Part shown: positions 13,787 through 14,220 of the stretch, piece after piece
How positions within the stretch are numbered: the first letter of the stretch is position 1
Layout: each line of letters opens with the position of its first letter
Assembly (NCBI GenBank): GCA_023415035.1
Contig: JAEZLX010000198.1
Coordinates: 1-14,220 of the forward strand
Reading direction: 5' to 3'
From: Pseudomonadota bacterium
Lineage (GTDB): Bacteria; Pseudomonadota; Gammaproteobacteria; Burkholderiales; Burkholderiaceae_C
DNA: 14,220 bases
The notes under the pieces: generated by a model
The model's database searches: none
What the model saw: only the letters and a program-made list of their open reading frames with translations
What the model was told of the DNA's origin: nothing
Made by a program: the position numbers and the translations under genes

Positions 13787-14220
13787 TCAGCCGGCCAGCC
13801 AGCGCGCGGGAACCGTCACCAGCTGCGGGAACATCACGAGCAGGAAGATCAGCAGGAACTGCGCCGCCATGAAGGGCAGTACCCCCTTGGTCACATCGTC
13901 CATGCGCACCTTGCCCACGCCCGCCACCGCATTGAGCACCACGCCCACCGGCGGGGTGATCAGGCCGATGGCGTTGTTCATGATGAACAGCACGCCGAAG
14001 TACACCGGGTCGATGCCCGCCGCCTTGACCACCGGCATCAGCACCGGCGTGAGGATGAGCACCGTCGGGGTCATGTCCAGCGCCGTGCCCACCACCATCA
14101 CCAGCAGCATGATCAGGGCCATGAGCAGCTTGGGATGCTCCAGGAACGGCTCCAGCAGCGCGATCATCGTCGCAGGCAGGTTGGCCACCGTGATCAGCCA
14201 GGCGCTGACCATCGACGCGG
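13787..14220 (-). CDS. TRAP transporter large permease, DctM type (3' part, 5' end outside window)
   Basis: The C-terminal 144 or so residues are visible; the frame stays open to the right edge, so the methionine at 14212 is internal. DctM subunits are the large membrane channel of tripartite ATP-independent periplasmic transporters, which take up organic acids with a periplasmic binding protein and a small DctQ subunit. Family motifs are MVSAWLITVANLP, then LLVMVVGTALDMTPTVLILT, then PVYFGVLFIMNNAIGLITPP and VGVVLNAVAGVGKV, followed by a last membrane segment (FLLIFLLVMFPQLV). About four membrane segments are visible. The substrate cannot be told from this part. DctQ and the binding protein, if present, should lie to the right of the window. 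Confidence 0.93.
   Translation of the reverse strand, partial: ASMVSAWLITVANLPATMIALLEPFLEHPKLLMALIMLLVMVVGTALDMTPTVLILTPVLMPVVKAAGIDPVYFGVLFIMNNAIGLITPPVGVVLNAVAGVGKVRMDDVTKGVLPFMAAQFLLIFLLVMFPQLVTVPARWLAG

Noticed and set aside
1..14220. Search by eye for mobile elements, CRISPR repeats, toxin-antitoxin pairs, tRNA genes or defence genes
   Set aside because: No terminal inverted repeats, regularly spaced repeats, transposase or integrase motifs, or tRNA-like folds were recognised, and nearly all sequence is accounted for by conserved genes.

Overview
The window is compact, GC-rich bacterial chromosome. Its gene families point to a betaproteobacterium of the Burkholderiales, most likely Comamonadaceae or a close relative: argB followed directly by slmA, a DUF3025 gene downstream of pyrC, a PhaF/PhaI-type phasin, and a DctM-type TRAP permease. 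This is inferred from gene content and base composition; no rRNA or other marker gene is present. I see no tRNA, rRNA, insertion sequence, integrase, CRISPR array or prophage gene. No gene-free stretch exceeds about 170 bases.

Layout, left to right. (1) The 3' part of a large FAD-dependent dehydrogenase (COG2509 type) runs in from the left edge on the + strand. It is followed by a secreted glycine-zipper (17 kDa antigen-like) protein with a good terminator, then a PaiB-type FMN-binding protein that shares a two-way terminator with htpX. (2) A long minus-strand block follows: htpX, with a possible heat-shock promoter, and the apparent operon pyrC > NYN-LOTUS protein > DUF3025 protein, whose last two genes overlap at GTGA. 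A LysR regulator lies just upstream of pyrC. (3) That LysR gene is divergent from a beta-alanine:pyruvate (omega-amino acid) aminotransferase, and the 133-base gap between them holds LysR-type half-sites. A second LysR gene resembling HypT converges on the aminotransferase. (4) Further minus-strand genes are a phasin, a TetR regulator that looks like PhaD, and a TPR-like protein coupled to the TetR gene by an ATGA overlap. This looks like a small polyhydroxyalkanoate granule module without a PHA synthase in the window. (5) On the + strand, argB (arginine biosynthesis) and slmA (nucleoid occlusion) form a pair. They end at a two-way terminator shared with the 3' part of a TRAP transporter large permease that runs off the right edge.

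Most of the window is ordinary housekeeping and regulatory DNA. I found no clear undescribed defence, mobile or biosynthetic system. The points most worth a second look are the PhaD-like/phasin/TPR cluster with its CTGC-N3-GCAG dyad, the NYN-LOTUS protein inside the pyrC operon, the HypT-like LysR with two conserved sensor methionines, the LysR half-sites in front of the aminotransferase, and the sigma-32-like sequence upstream of htpX.
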